A stretch of DNA of 64,000 nucleotides from assembly GCF_040930455.2 (NCBI RefSeq), contig NZ_CP170494.1; one strand, written 5' to 3'. This DNA comes from Neopusillimonas maritima. Its GTDB lineage: Bacteria > Pseudomonadota > Gammaproteobacteria > Burkholderiales > Burkholderiaceae_B. Position numbers and translations under genes: made by a program. This document shows, one piece after another, positions 52,157 to 61,841 of the stretch (position 1 is the stretch's first letter; every line of letters starts with the position of its first letter). Under the pieces are notes generated by a model, which was not told where the DNA came from, did not search any database, and saw only the letters and a program-made list of their open reading frames with translations.

Positions 52157-52894
52157 TTAACCCATGTGCAGGCCGCCGTTCAGTGAAAAATCGGCACCGG
52201 TTGCAAAGCCCGCGTCGTCAGACGCGATCCATGCAATGATGGAACCAATTTCCTCTGGTGTGCCAAGGCGACGCACTGGAATCGTATTAACGATTTTCTC
52301 GAGAACATCCGGGCGCATTGCCCGAACCATATCTGTACCAATATAACCCGGGGATACCGTATTCACAGTAACGCCTTTGGCAGCGACCTCTTGGGCCAAG
52401 GCCATGGTGAAACCATGAATACCCGCCTTGGCGGTAGAGTAGTTGGTTTGCCCAAACTGCCCTTTCTGCCCATTAACGGAACTAATATTGATGATGCGAC
52501 CCCACTGTCTCTCGACCATGCCTTCAATAACCTGCTTGGTCACATTAAACAAGCTATTCAAATTGGTGTCCATGACGGCGTACCAATCATCGCGTGACAT
52601 TTTGCGAAATAGCCCATCACGCGTAATACCGGCATTATTCACAAGCACGTCGATAGGCCCGAGTTCAGTCTTAACCTTATTGAAAGCATCAACCGTAGAG
52701 TCCCAATCAGCCACATTCCCCATTGAGATGTGAAACTGATAACCCAGCGCGGCCTGCTCTTCGAGCCACTGCTGATAGTTACGTTTCGGACCACAACCGG
52801 CCACCACAGTGAATCCTTCTGTCGCCAGACGCTGGCAAATGGAAGTTCCAATGCCACCCATGCCCCCGGTTACATACGCTATTTTTCCGGCCAT
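52157..52894 (-). CDS. phaB: Acetoacetyl-CoA reductase
   Basis: A 245-residue SDR that reduces acetoacetyl-CoA to (R)-3-hydroxybutyryl-CoA with NADPH. The cofactor motif TGGMGGIG (9-16) and catalytic residues Ser139, Tyr152 and Lys156 are intact, with NNAG present. The motif GPKRNYQQWLEEQ after the second strand is typical of PhaB rather than FabG. It lies 29 bases after phaC and before phaR. No phaA (ketothiolase) is in the cluster, so acetoacetyl-CoA must come from a gene elsewhere. Confidence 0.95.
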   Translation of the reverse strand: MAGKIAYVTGGMGGIGTSICQRLATEGFTVVAGCGPKRNYQQWLEEQAALGYQFHISMGNVADWDSTVDAFNKVKTELGPIDVLVNNAGITRDGLFRKMSRDDWYAVMDTNLNSLFNVTKQVIEGMVERQWGRIINISSVNGQKGQFGQTNYSTAKAGIHGFTMALAQEVAAKGVTVNTVSPGYIGTDMVRAMRPDVLEKIVNTIPVRRLGTPEEIGSIIAWIASDDAGFATGADFSLNGGLHMG

Positions 52895-52923
52895 TTTTAT
52901 CCCCTGCTTTAACTTTCGAAATC

Positions 52924-54516
52924 CTACACTGCCCGCAACCGGACGTAACGACCCGGCGCGGCTTCCACAGGATGATGTCTGGCATTACCCATGCGTTTGG
53001 TCGCGCGCTTTTTAACCCCGGAATGGTTTGCCAGCCAATCAGACCAATCGGGCCACCAGCTTCCGGGGTGCTCCTTGGCCTGGTCAAACCACTGTTGTGG
53101 GTCGCCAGGCTTTTTGGGCAAATCGGCCGTCCAGTATGAGCGCTTTTGCCGGGCGGGCGGATTCACGACCCCTGCAATATGCCCAGACGCGCCAAGCACG
53201 AATCGCTGGGTATTGGGCAACCATTTGGCACTGGCATAGGCCGATCGCCAGGGCACAATATGATCCTCGCGCGATCCATATAAATAAACGGGCATGTCTA
53301 CTTTGCCCAAATCAACCGGCGTGCCGTCGACAGTCACCTTACCGGGTTGAACCAGGCTGTTTTCCAGATATGTGTGACGCAAATACCAGGCAAAGAACGG
53401 GCCCGGCAAGTTGGTGCCGTCGGCGTTCCAGTAAAGCAAATCGAACGCGGGTGGTGACTGCCCTTTCAGGTAATTGCTGACCACATAGTTCCACACCAAT
53501 TCATTGGGGCGCAAAAACGAAAACGTGGACGCCAACTCGCGCGCCGACATTAGGCCGCCTTGCGCAAGCTGCAATTCGCGATAAGCCACATGCGCGTCGT
53601 CGACAAAAATATCCAGAATTCCCGTATCGGCAAAATCCAGAAAAGTCGTGAGCAGGCTTAGGCTATTAACCGGATTTTCGCCTCGCGCGCGCGCCACGGC
53701 CAAAGCGCTGGCCAACAAAGTTCCCCCAACGCAAAAGCCCAGTGCGTTGATTTTCTCTTCACCGGAAATATCGCGCGCGACATCAATAGCCTGCAATACA
53801 CCGTGTTGCAGGTAGTCGGCCCACGTGGCTTTATCGATGCCATCAGTGTCGGCGGGTTGTGGATTACGCCACGAAATCATGAACACCGTAAAGCCTTGTT
53901 CGACCGCATACTGAACAAAAGAATTATCGGGCTGAAGATCGAGAATATAGTATTTGTTGATGCAGGGCGGCACCATGAGCAATGGTGTTTTATATACCTG
54001 CGCGGTTTGCGGCGCGTATTGAATTAACTGAAACAATGTATTTTCGTATACGACCTGGCCGGGTGTAACCGCCAGATTCACACCGACCTCGAAACGGCTT
54101 TCATCCGTTTGCGACATGCGCCCTTTTTTCATGTCTTCAAGGAAATTCGTCATTCCCTGAAGCAATGACATCCCCTTTGTCTCCAGCAGCGTTTGCTGTA
54201 CATCGGGGTTTGTCGCCAAATAATTCGATGGCGCCACGGCATCAAGCCATTGCATGGCTGAAAATTTCAAACGCTCACGCTGATCTTCGGGTAGGTCGGC
54301 GGCATCAATCATGCGTTGCATGGTTTGTGTTGCCAGTAAATGCGCGTGCGCCAGAAAAAGAAAATTGGGATGCGCCTGCCAGGCTGAGCTGCTAAAGCGG
54401 CGATCTTTGGGAACCGTTAAAGCACCTGACTGTGCCTGCGCCAGCAAATCTTGCCAGCCAGACATGAATTCGCCCTGGAGTTGGGCCAGATTATCGGGGA
54501 AACGAGGTGAATTCAT
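52924..54516 (-). CDS. phaC: Class I poly(3-hydroxyalkanoate) synthase
   Basis: A 530-residue PHA polymerase. The lipase-like box is GFCVGGT with catalytic Cys262; the Asp and His of the triad lie in the C-terminal half (SREDHIVPW and GASGHIAGVVNPP). MVPPCINKYYILDL and ISWRNPQ are family marks. It is shorter at the N-terminus than the 589-residue Cupriavidus enzyme. It polymerises (R)-3-hydroxyacyl-CoA on granules in the cytoplasm. First gene of phaC-phaB-phaR, 79 bases after pgeF. Confidence 0.95.
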   Translation of the reverse strand: MNSPRFPDNLAQLQGEFMSGWQDLLAQAQSGALTVPKDRRFSSSAWQAHPNFLFLAHAHLLATQTMQRMIDAADLPEDQRERLKFSAMQWLDAVAPSNYLATNPDVQQTLLETKGMSLLQGMTNFLEDMKKGRMSQTDESRFEVGVNLAVTPGQVVYENTLFQLIQYAPQTAQVYKTPLLMVPPCINKYYILDLQPDNSFVQYAVEQGFTVFMISWRNPQPADTDGIDKATWADYLQHGVLQAIDVARDISGEEKINALGFCVGGTLLASALAVARARGENPVNSLSLLTTFLDFADTGILDIFVDDAHVAYRELQLAQGGLMSARELASTFSFLRPNELVWNYVVSNYLKGQSPPAFDLLYWNADGTNLPGPFFAWYLRHTYLENSLVQPGKVTVDGTPVDLGKVDMPVYLYGSREDHIVPWRSAYASAKWLPNTQRFVLGASGHIAGVVNPPARQKRSYWTADLPKKPGDPQQWFDQAKEHPGSWWPDWSDWLANHSGVKKRATKRMGNARHHPVEAAPGRYVRLRAV

Positions 54517-54595
54517 TACGACGACCTGCCTGCATTTTGTGATGTACCGGTTTCATAAGGATAGTGACCGCCATTGATGCACGTGTCAATTCGGG

Positions 54596-55393
54596 TTAGT
54601 CGGTAGCGCCGTTTAACCATGCCACCGTCGCCATTCGGCCGGTATGCGGCGTACGTCGATAAGAATAGAAAAGCGCCGATTCACGAAAAGTACAGTGACC
54701 GCTTAATTCGATATTGGCCACGCCCGCGGCCCACAGGCGATGACGCGCCAGCCCGGGTAAATCTGCCAGCCATTTTTGCCCAACGGCAGGATATTTGGCA
54801 TAACGCTGCACAAAATAAACCGACGTCGACGCATCAGCGTCGACAAAAGCCGCACGCACTTCAGGGCCAACCTCGAAAGCAGGTTGCGAAATACCAGGCC
54901 CAATCCAGGCTCTTAAAACACTTTGAGGCTTTAGATGTTTTCGCATCGCCGCAATGGTATTTTCCAACACACCAGTTGCCAGGCCACGCCAACCCGCATG
55001 CGCAACCCCCAAAACCGAACCCGCCTCATCGGCCAGCACCACCGGCAGGCAGTCGGCCGTCAGTATGGCAAGCACGCATTGTGAACGGGTTGTCACAGCG
55101 GCATCGGCACATACAACAGACGACCTGCACTGACTCGGGGCGTCGCTGTTGAACTCCGCCACATCCACTCCGTGGACCTGCTCCAGCCATTGAGGAGGCC
55201 CTGGCAGCAAAGCCTCAAAACGCGCCCTGTTTAGAGCCACTTTCTCAACGTTATCGTTAACATGCGTTGCCAGATTCAGACTACTGTAGGGCTCCGCACT
55301 CACCCCGCCCTGTCGGGTCGAGCAGAAATAATGAACACCGGGCCAGGGCGTGCCGGTAATGCGTAACAGGCCCCCATTCATTTCTTCAACCAT
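54596..55393 (-). CDS. pgeF: Peptidoglycan editing factor PgeF (YfiH/DUF152)
   Basis: A 265-residue YfiH-type protein. The metal and catalytic residues are in VHGVDVAEF, TADCLPVVL and AHAGWRG, with HCTFRESALFYSYRR near the end. Members correct misincorporated amino acids in muropeptides, and some act as purine nucleoside phosphorylases or multicopper-like oxidases, so the older name polyphenol oxidase is uncertain. Starts with ATG 55393 after AAGG. It follows rluD by 41 bases, the widely conserved rluD-pgeF (or bamD-rluD-pgeF) arrangement. Confidence 0.92.
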   Translation of the reverse strand: MVEEMNGGLLRITGTPWPGVHYFCSTRQGGVSAEPYSSLNLATHVNDNVEKVALNRARFEALLPGPPQWLEQVHGVDVAEFNSDAPSQCRSSVVCADAAVTTRSQCVLAILTADCLPVVLADEAGSVLGVAHAGWRGLATGVLENTIAAMRKHLKPQSVLRAWIGPGISQPAFEVGPEVRAAFVDADASTSVYFVQRYAKYPAVGQKWLADLPGLARHRLWAAGVANIELSGHCTFRESALFYSYRRTPHTGRMATVAWLNGATD

Positions 55394-55434
55394 TTACCTT
55401 ACTAACCTCGGTTTGTTTGACTTCATCTTGCTTA

Positions 55435-56379
55435 TTACACATCCCACGACAGTTGTTCCATCACAGCCTTAAAGTCGGGCGGTAAAGGAGCCTCAAACGA
55501 CACCGAAGCATCAGAGGCAGGGTCAATAAAGCTCAAGGCATGTGCGTGAAGCATTTGTCGCTGCGCGCCCGCAACACACCTCCCACCGTACAACACATCT
55601 GCGACAAGAGGATGACGAATACTCGCCATATGGACACGAATCTGATGCGTACGCCCGGTCTCCAGCTCGCACCGGACATGCGAAACAGCGTGGCCGGCAA
55701 GATCGCGTCCACGCCCAACAGGTGCGTAATGAGTAATGGCCTCTTTAGGCGCAATGGGCCGCTCCACAGTCATCTTCACCGGAACATGGGGGTCGCGTCC
55801 GATCGGACGATTAACCGTTCCTTTTTTCATGACATTTCCGTGCACCAAAGCAGCATAAACGCGTTTGACTGATCTGGCCTGCAAAAGACGTACAAGATGT
55901 GTTTGGGTTGTTTCATTGCGTGCTACAACCAATAAGCCGGACGTATCTTTGTCGAGCCGGTGAACAATGCCTGCCCGGGCCACGGACGCAAGTTCGGGAA
56001 AACGGAAGAGCAAACCATTCAGCAGCGTCCCGCTCCAGTTGCCCGCGCCAGGGTGTGTAACCAGGCCGGCAGGCTTGTTTACAACAACCCAATCCGGTGA
56101 TTGCGCGACCACCTCGAAATCAACATTTTCAGGCGTAAATGCCTGCTGTTCAGGTGCCGGTTGCACATGAACTTCGATATGATCCCCCGGCCCCACTTTC
56201 TGTCGCACCTTAGCCGGGGTACCATTGACCCAAACCTGACCCGCCTCAACCCAACTTTGCAGGCGACTGCGGGAGTGCTCCGGAATATGTTGCGCCAAAA
56301 CCTTATCCAACCTGTCGGGGCCGGCCGTAATGGGTAGCCGGAAAGTCAAAACCTCGGGGCTGGAATCAACGCATTGCAT
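55435..56379 (-). CDS. rluD: 23S rRNA pseudouridine synthase RluD
   Basis: A 314-residue enzyme making pseudouridines 1911, 1915 and 1917 in 23S rRNA helix 69. An N-terminal S4 domain (about 17-75, SRSRLQSWVEAGQVWVNG) precedes the catalytic domain with HRLDKDTSGLLVVA. The start is ATG 56379; a TTG at 56415 in the same frame would add 12 residues. It diverges from bamD and is followed by pgeF, the usual bamD/rluD/pgeF neighbourhood. Confidence 0.95.
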   Translation of the reverse strand: MQCVDSSPEVLTFRLPITAGPDRLDKVLAQHIPEHSRSRLQSWVEAGQVWVNGTPAKVRQKVGPGDHIEVHVQPAPEQQAFTPENVDFEVVAQSPDWVVVNKPAGLVTHPGAGNWSGTLLNGLLFRFPELASVARAGIVHRLDKDTSGLLVVARNETTQTHLVRLLQARSVKRVYAALVHGNVMKKGTVNRPIGRDPHVPVKMTVERPIAPKEAITHYAPVGRGRDLAGHAVSHVRCELETGRTHQIRVHMASIRHPLVADVLYGGRCVAGAQRQMLHAHALSFIDPASDASVSFEAPLPPDFKAVMEQLSWDV

Positions 56380-56457
56380 AATCTTTAGTAATATCTGTGT
56401 CAGGCATATCGACAAATCATATAATCTGCGTGCAATGCTAACACCAAGGATGCTTTT

Positions 56458-57309
56458 GTGACTCGCTCTACTCTGATGTTTTCTTTACCCCTGGGAATGT
56501 CCCGACTGTTCCGGCTGGCCGCGCTGTTCGCGTTTTCCGTCTTGCTCGCCGCCTGCGGATCGCTCAGCAAACCCGACGCCGACCCTACCGCCGGTTGGAG
56601 CGCTGAACGGCTTTACCGCGAAGCACGCATGGAAATGAGCGATTCAAACTGGACCGACGCGCGAACGCATCTTGAATCACTGGAAGCACGCTATCCTTTT
56701 GGGGGCTACGCCCAACAAGCGCTCATCGACCTTGCCTACGTAAACTGGAAGGACGACGAGCCCGAACAGGCTCTGGCGGCAATCGACCGCTTCCAGCAAC
56801 AGTACCCGAACCACCCCGGTACCGACTATATGCTGTACCTGAAAGGGCTGATTACCTTCACTCCGCCCAGCGCGATATTTTCTTCTATCACCCAGCAAGA
56901 CCCCAGCGAGCGTGACCCCAAAGGCCTGAGAGAGTCTTACGAAGCCTTCACCGAACTTATTCGCCGCTACCCCGACAGCCGCTACACCCCCGACGCAGAA
57001 AAGCGTGTAACGTGGCTGGTGAACACCCTGGCTGAAAATGAGGTGCATGTTGCCCAGTACTATTATGAACGTGGCGCTTACCTGGCTGCCATTAATCGCG
57101 CACAAACCGTCATTACCGACTTCAAAGGGGTACCCATCTCCGAGAAAGCCTTGTACATCATGTACATGGCATACGACAAGCTGAATATGCCCGAGCTGCG
57201 CGATGACGCCAAACGTGTACTGGACACCAACTTTCCAAACAGCAAATACTATGAACAAGGCCTGGACGCCTCACAGGGCAGTTGGTGGAATCCTCTTTAC
57301 TGGTTCTAG
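56458..57309 (+). CDS. bamD: Outer-membrane assembly lipoprotein BamD
   Basis: A 283-residue lipoprotein of the BAM complex. It has a signal peptide with lipobox LAAC (modified Cys33), then TPR repeats over about 55-265; AERLYREARMEMSD, YPFGGYAQQALIDLAY, YPNHPGTDYMLYLKGL and YPDSRY are the standard BamD repeat blocks. The start is GTG at 56458 with AAGGAT upstream. It is anchored to the inner face of the outer membrane and carries substrates to BamA. It diverges from rluD and converges with the DinG-like gene. Confidence 0.95.
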   Translation: MTRSTLMFSLPLGMSRLFRLAALFAFSVLLAACGSLSKPDADPTAGWSAERLYREARMEMSDSNWTDARTHLESLEARYPFGGYAQQALIDLAYVNWKDDEPEQALAAIDRFQQQYPNHPGTDYMLYLKGLITFTPPSAIFSSITQQDPSERDPKGLRESYEAFTELIRRYPDSRYTPDAEKRVTWLVNTLAENEVHVAQYYYERGAYLAAINRAQTVITDFKGVPISEKALYIMYMAYDKLNMPELRDDAKRVLDTNFPNSKYYEQGLDASQGSWWNPLYWF

Positions 57310-57313
57310 CGCT

Positions 57314-59305
57314 TCAATTGATTTCGGCGCAATGTTGTTTTGCCATGAACACAAGAACCTGCTCAGGGTCTCGTGTTCGGGCAAACGGCGGTAAACCCCG
57401 CCACAATAGTTTTCCATAAGGCTTATCCACCAGCCTGCGATCAGCCACCATCAGCACGCCCCAATCAGACTCCGAACGAATTAAACGCCCCGCCCCTTGC
57501 TTCAACGCGACAGCTGCTTCCGGAAGTTGATATTCCATGAACGGATTCCCGCCCTCCTCACGGCATGCATTAAGCCGGGCCTCCAAAACAGGATCATCGG
57601 GCGGCGCAAACGGCAATTTGTCGATTGCCACCAAAGTAAGTGCTTCACCTGGTACATCAATCCCTTCCCAGAAACTGGCACTGCCCACCAACACAGCATT
57701 CTTCGACGCTTGAAAACGCTCCAGCAAGCCACGTCGCGAACCGACTCCTTGCTGCATTAGCAGACGATCAATACCGCGTTCGTCGAAAGCTTCTTTCAGC
57801 AACTCAGTAATACGATCTACCGCCCTTAAAGTTGTACACAACACCAACACTCCACCAGGCGAGGCTTCGATCAGGGGCACCAGTTGCTGAACAAACTGCT
57901 CAGTAAACGCGGGGGAATTAGGTAACGGCAAACTGGACGGCACCAACAACATACCCTGCGTTGCGTAATCGAATGGAGACTCCCAGCGCTCAGTGGCGGC
58001 GTCGTATAAACCCAACTGACGCTGAAAATAAGAAAAATCGCCGTTAACCGACAAAGTGGCCGACGTAAAAACCCATGATTGATCTGGGCGCCGAAAACGC
58101 GAGAACAATTGTGCCACTGACAACGGAGCGCTATGCAAGCGAAAATGCTGAGGGCTGGTTTCAACCCATCGAACCAGCGGTGTCGTTATTGGTTCTTGAG
58201 CACTCCCCGCATTCGCAGCCGCGCGAGCCCATTGGAACAAACGTGCCGCCAAATCTGTGCAGATTCGATGCACGGTCTGCAAATCAGGATGTTTTTCAGC
58301 GACAACAGCAAGTCGTTCATTGCACGCAGCAAGCACCTCATGTAATTGAGTCAGACCCTCGTGCACAGACTCTGCAGAAGGCATGGACTCGTATGTTGCT
58401 CTCTTGGCCGGTAAACGATCCACCGGGTCGACACGCAAACGCAATTCACGCGTCGCCTGCTGAATTTTCACATGCCATTGCGGCCAGTCAGTGGCCTCCC
58501 GCGCCTGAGCCAGCCCTACCGCCTCAACCTGACGTGCCAACTCGAGCAACTGATTCGACGACACACTACTACCCAGAAACCGCGTCGCGATGTCGGGAAG
58601 CTGATGCGCTTCGTCGAACACGACTAACTGCACCTCGGGCAGCAAATCAGTAATCCCTTCGTCGCGCAAAGCCAAGTCGGCCATGAACAGCGCGTGATTC
58701 ACAACGATAACGTCTGCCTCCTGAGCTTGTCGTCTGGCCTTGTAAACAAAACACGACTTCAAATGAGGACACGTCTGGCCCAGGCAGTTATCACGCGTTG
58801 AAACCACACGGTTCCAGATATCTGCGTTATCGGGCACTTGCGTCAATTCGGCCTTGTCGCCGCTTTGGCTTTGACTTGCGAATACTTGTATATGCCTCAG
58901 CTGGGCGACCTCTTGACGCGACTTCAAAGCACGGTCGTCGTCTTGCAGACGTTCGAGATGATAGTGACACACGTAATTGCTGCGCCCTTTCAGTAGCGCG
59001 GCCGCAACCGGCAAAGCCAGCGCCTCTCGCAAACGCGGCAAATCGCGCCTATACAGCTGATCTTGCAATGTACGCGTACCGGTTGACACCAACACTTTGG
59101 CGCCGCTTAAAAAGGCGGGTACGAGATAAGCCCATGTTTTGCCCGTACCAGTACCTGCCTCCGCAATCAAAACGGAACGATCATGAACCGCCTGCTCAAT
59201 TGCCTGCGCCAACGCCAACTGCGCCTGACGCGGACGATAACCGGACACCGAACGAGCAAGCGGCCCATCGTCGGCAAAGGTGGTAGCAAGTGCGTCGTCC
59301 AACAT
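57314..59305 (-). CDS. ATP-dependent helicase, DinG/YoaA (XPD-like) family
   Basis: A 663-residue superfamily 2 helicase. Walker A is EAGTGTGKT (49-57), and the DEAH box is in FDEAHQLPD. Four cysteines (113, 174, 179, 185) sit where DinG and XPD proteins hold an iron-sulfur cluster, and VVNHALF follows. C-terminal motifs GSASFWEGIDVPG and GAGRLIRSESDWG complete the helicase. YoaA, which pairs with the pol III chi subunit, is the closer type by length and order; DinG itself is the alternative. It converges with bamD and diverges from tex. Confidence 0.9.
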   Translation of the reverse strand: MLDDALATTFADDGPLARSVSGYRPRQAQLALAQAIEQAVHDRSVLIAEAGTGTGKTWAYLVPAFLSGAKVLVSTGTRTLQDQLYRRDLPRLREALALPVAAALLKGRSNYVCHYHLERLQDDDRALKSRQEVAQLRHIQVFASQSQSGDKAELTQVPDNADIWNRVVSTRDNCLGQTCPHLKSCFVYKARRQAQEADVIVVNHALFMADLALRDEGITDLLPEVQLVVFDEAHQLPDIATRFLGSSVSSNQLLELARQVEAVGLAQAREATDWPQWHVKIQQATRELRLRVDPVDRLPAKRATYESMPSAESVHEGLTQLHEVLAACNERLAVVAEKHPDLQTVHRICTDLAARLFQWARAAANAGSAQEPITTPLVRWVETSPQHFRLHSAPLSVAQLFSRFRRPDQSWVFTSATLSVNGDFSYFQRQLGLYDAATERWESPFDYATQGMLLVPSSLPLPNSPAFTEQFVQQLVPLIEASPGGVLVLCTTLRAVDRITELLKEAFDERGIDRLLMQQGVGSRRGLLERFQASKNAVLVGSASFWEGIDVPGEALTLVAIDKLPFAPPDDPVLEARLNACREEGGNPFMEYQLPEAAVALKQGAGRLIRSESDWGVLMVADRRLVDKPYGKLLWRGLPPFARTRDPEQVLVFMAKQHCAEIN

Positions 59306-59418
59306 CAGGCAATCCTGTTCTACTCTGTCAAGACATAATCATAACTGGCGAAAAAGACTGAATTGCGCTCAATGTGGCAAAATGCCCCGCTTGAAGTTAA
59401 TAAAGCCGTATCCAAAAC

Positions 59419-61806
59419 ATGTCGACAATTGCTGAAAACAAAACACCCGCCACCCAAACGCACCAGAGTGCCGGCCCGGATTTCATTATTGCGTTATTGG
59501 CTGAAGAGCTTAGTGTGCGCCCGGCCCAAGTGCGCACCGCTGTCGAGCTCATGGATGGCGGCGCCACCGTTCCGTTTATTGCCCGTTATCGGAAGGAAGC
59601 AACCGGTGGTTTGGACGACGGTCAGCTACGACAGTTGGAGGTTCGCTTATTGTATGTACGCGAACTCGAAGACCGCCGTCACACGGTTCTGGAATCGATC
59701 GAGCAGCAAGGTAAGCTAACAGAAGCGCTAAAACAAGACCTTTTGGCTGCCACGACAAAACAGCGCCTGGAAGACTTGTACGCGCCCTACAAGCCGAAAC
59801 GTCGCACTCGCGCGCAAATAGCAATAGAAGCGGGGCTGGAACCTCTGGCAGACGCGATTCTGAACGATAAAGACAGCGACCCCTCTGCATTGGCAAGTGC
59901 TTATTTAAACGCTGAAGCAAATATCAATGACGACAAGGCCGCGCTAGACGGCGCGAGAGATATTCTGGCCGAGCGCTTTGCCGAGAATGCCGACCTATTG
60001 GCTCATATGCGTTCATACATAGAATCGAACGGCATGCTGTACGCGAAGGTAATTGACGGCAAAGAGCAGGAAGGCGCCAATTTTCGCGATTGGTTCAACT
60101 TTCATGAAACGCTCAAAAGCCTGCCTTCGCATCGTATTTTGGCGTTATTGCGTGGCCGCCAACAGGGTGTACTCGATTTGCGTATCGGCTTGAACCCCGA
60201 CCTGGACGAACAAACGCCCCATCCCTGCATTACTCGCATCGCCGAATTTCTGCATCTGGGAGCCCGTTTCGACAACCAGGCGCCCGCTCGCGCCAAATGG
60301 CTGGGCGAAGTATGTCGTTGGTCGTGGCGGGTAAAGTTGCTGACCACTTTTGAAACTGAATTTATCGGGGTACTGCGTGAGCGCGCCGAACAAGAAGCCA
60401 TTCACGTTTTCGCCAATAACCTGAAAGATTTGCTGCTGGCCGCTCCTGCGGGCCCCAAATCCGTCATCGGACTGGACCCCGGTATTCGGACCGGCGTAAA
60501 AGTAGCGGTAATCGACGCAACGGGCAAACTACTGGAAACAGCCACCATTTATCCGTTCGAACCAAAACGAGATCGTAAAGGCGCATTAACAACGCTGGCA
60601 ACACTGGTAAAACGTCATCACGTTGAACTGATCGCCATCGGCAACGGCACCGCTTCGCGCGAAACAGAGCAATTGGCGGCCGAGCTGCAAGACCTGCTGC
60701 CCGAGTCTCACCCGACCCGTGTCATTGTCTCCGAGGCAGGCGCCTCGGTATATTCTGCTTCGGAACTGGCCGCTCTTGAGTTCCCCGACCTGGATGTCAG
60801 TTTACGTGGCGCGGTATCGATCGCGCGGCGCCTGCAAGATCCCTTAGCCGAGCTCGTAAAGATTGAACCTAAAGCCATTGGCGTAGGTCAATACCAGCAC
60901 GACGTAAACCAACGGGAACTGGCACGATCGCTTGATGCGGTGGTTGAAGACTGCGTGAACGCCGTTGGTGTCGATGTCAACACCGCTTCGGCCGCTTTGC
61001 TAAGCCGAGTGTCCGGCCTGAATGCCGGCTTGGCGCGCCAAATTGTGGAATGGCGTAATGAAAACGGTGCCTTCCCCGACCGCAAGACCCTGCTGAAAGT
61101 ACCCCGTTTTGGTGACAAGACCTTCGAGCAAGCCGCCGGATTTTTGCGTATTCCTGATGGCCAAAATCCGCTCGACGCCTCGGCGGTTCACCCCGAAGCC
61201 TATCCGGTCGTCGAACGCATTCTAAAGAAAATCAATGCCCAGGCAAAACAAATTGTTGGCCAACAAGGAGGGCTTAAAGGCTTGTCGCCAAGCGAATTCA
61301 CTGACGAACGCTTCGGGCTGCCTACCGTAAAAGATATTTTCCAGGAACTGGAAAAGCCCGGCCGTGACCCACGACCCGAATTCAAAACAGCGCAATTCAA
61401 AGAAGGCGTGAACACTTTAAACGACCTTCAACCAGGCATGGTTCTTGAAGGTGTCGTAACCAATGTCGCCAATTTCGGGGCGTTTATTGATATTGGCGTC
61501 CACCAGGACGGCCTGGTGCACATTTCGGCGCTGTCGAACCGTTTTGTGAAAGACCCCCGCGATGTCGTGCGTGTGGGCCAAACCGTTCAGGTGAAGGTGA
61601 TGGAAGTTGATCTAAACCGTAAACGCGTTGGCTTAAGCATGCGTCTTGATGACGTACCGGGTGACGCTCCAGGGGCGTCCAAGGCAACCGGCAAACCGAT
61701 GCAATCCGGTCAGAAACGCGCGGCGGCTCCCAACAAAGCCGGCGGCCAGGCGCAACCGGCTAATAGCGCCATGGCGGCAGCGTTCGCCAAGCTCAAGCAG
61801 AAATAA
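59419..61806 (+). CDS. tex: RNA-binding transcription accessory protein Tex
   Basis: A 795-residue Tex/Spt6-like protein. Order of domains: N-terminal helical region (RPAQVRTAVELMDGGATVPFIARY), a YqgF-type resolvase fold (about 345-480, VIGLDPGIRTGVKVAVID), a helix-hairpin-helix part (about 490-640, DVNTASAALLSRVSGL), and a C-terminal S1 domain (about 670-745, VLEGVVTNVANFGAFIDIGV). A Lys/Ala/Gln-rich tail ends the protein. Tex binds nucleic acids and affects transcription, including toxin genes in Bordetella. It diverges from the helicase gene and converges with trpS. Confidence 0.97.
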   Translation: MSTIAENKTPATQTHQSAGPDFIIALLAEELSVRPAQVRTAVELMDGGATVPFIARYRKEATGGLDDGQLRQLEVRLLYVRELEDRRHTVLESIEQQGKLTEALKQDLLAATTKQRLEDLYAPYKPKRRTRAQIAIEAGLEPLADAILNDKDSDPSALASAYLNAEANINDDKAALDGARDILAERFAENADLLAHMRSYIESNGMLYAKVIDGKEQEGANFRDWFNFHETLKSLPSHRILALLRGRQQGVLDLRIGLNPDLDEQTPHPCITRIAEFLHLGARFDNQAPARAKWLGEVCRWSWRVKLLTTFETEFIGVLRERAEQEAIHVFANNLKDLLLAAPAGPKSVIGLDPGIRTGVKVAVIDATGKLLETATIYPFEPKRDRKGALTTLATLVKRHHVELIAIGNGTASRETEQLAAELQDLLPESHPTRVIVSEAGASVYSASELAALEFPDLDVSLRGAVSIARRLQDPLAELVKIEPKAIGVGQYQHDVNQRELARSLDAVVEDCVNAVGVDVNTASAALLSRVSGLNAGLARQIVEWRNENGAFPDRKTLLKVPRFGDKTFEQAAGFLRIPDGQNPLDASAVHPEAYPVVERILKKINAQAKQIVGQQGGLKGLSPSEFTDERFGLPTVKDIFQELEKPGRDPRPEFKTAQFKEGVNTLNDLQPGMVLEGVVTNVANFGAFIDIGVHQDGLVHISALSNRFVKDPRDVVRVGQTVQVKVMEVDLNRKRVGLSMRLDDVPGDAPGASKATGKPMQSGQKRAAAPNKAGGQAQPANSAMAAAFAKLKQK

Positions 61807-61841
61807 TAAGGTAACAAGAAACCGCAGGATTCCCCACCGCC

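Noticed and set aside
59306..59418. LexA box between the DinG-like gene and tex
   Set aside because: A CTGT followed eight bases later by GTCA is seen, not the ACAG needed for a LexA site; the resemblance is partial.
61807..61841. Terminator between convergent tex and trpS
   Set aside because: AATAAGG and CCTTATT could pair, but the loop is long and there is no U-tail, so I do not call a terminator.
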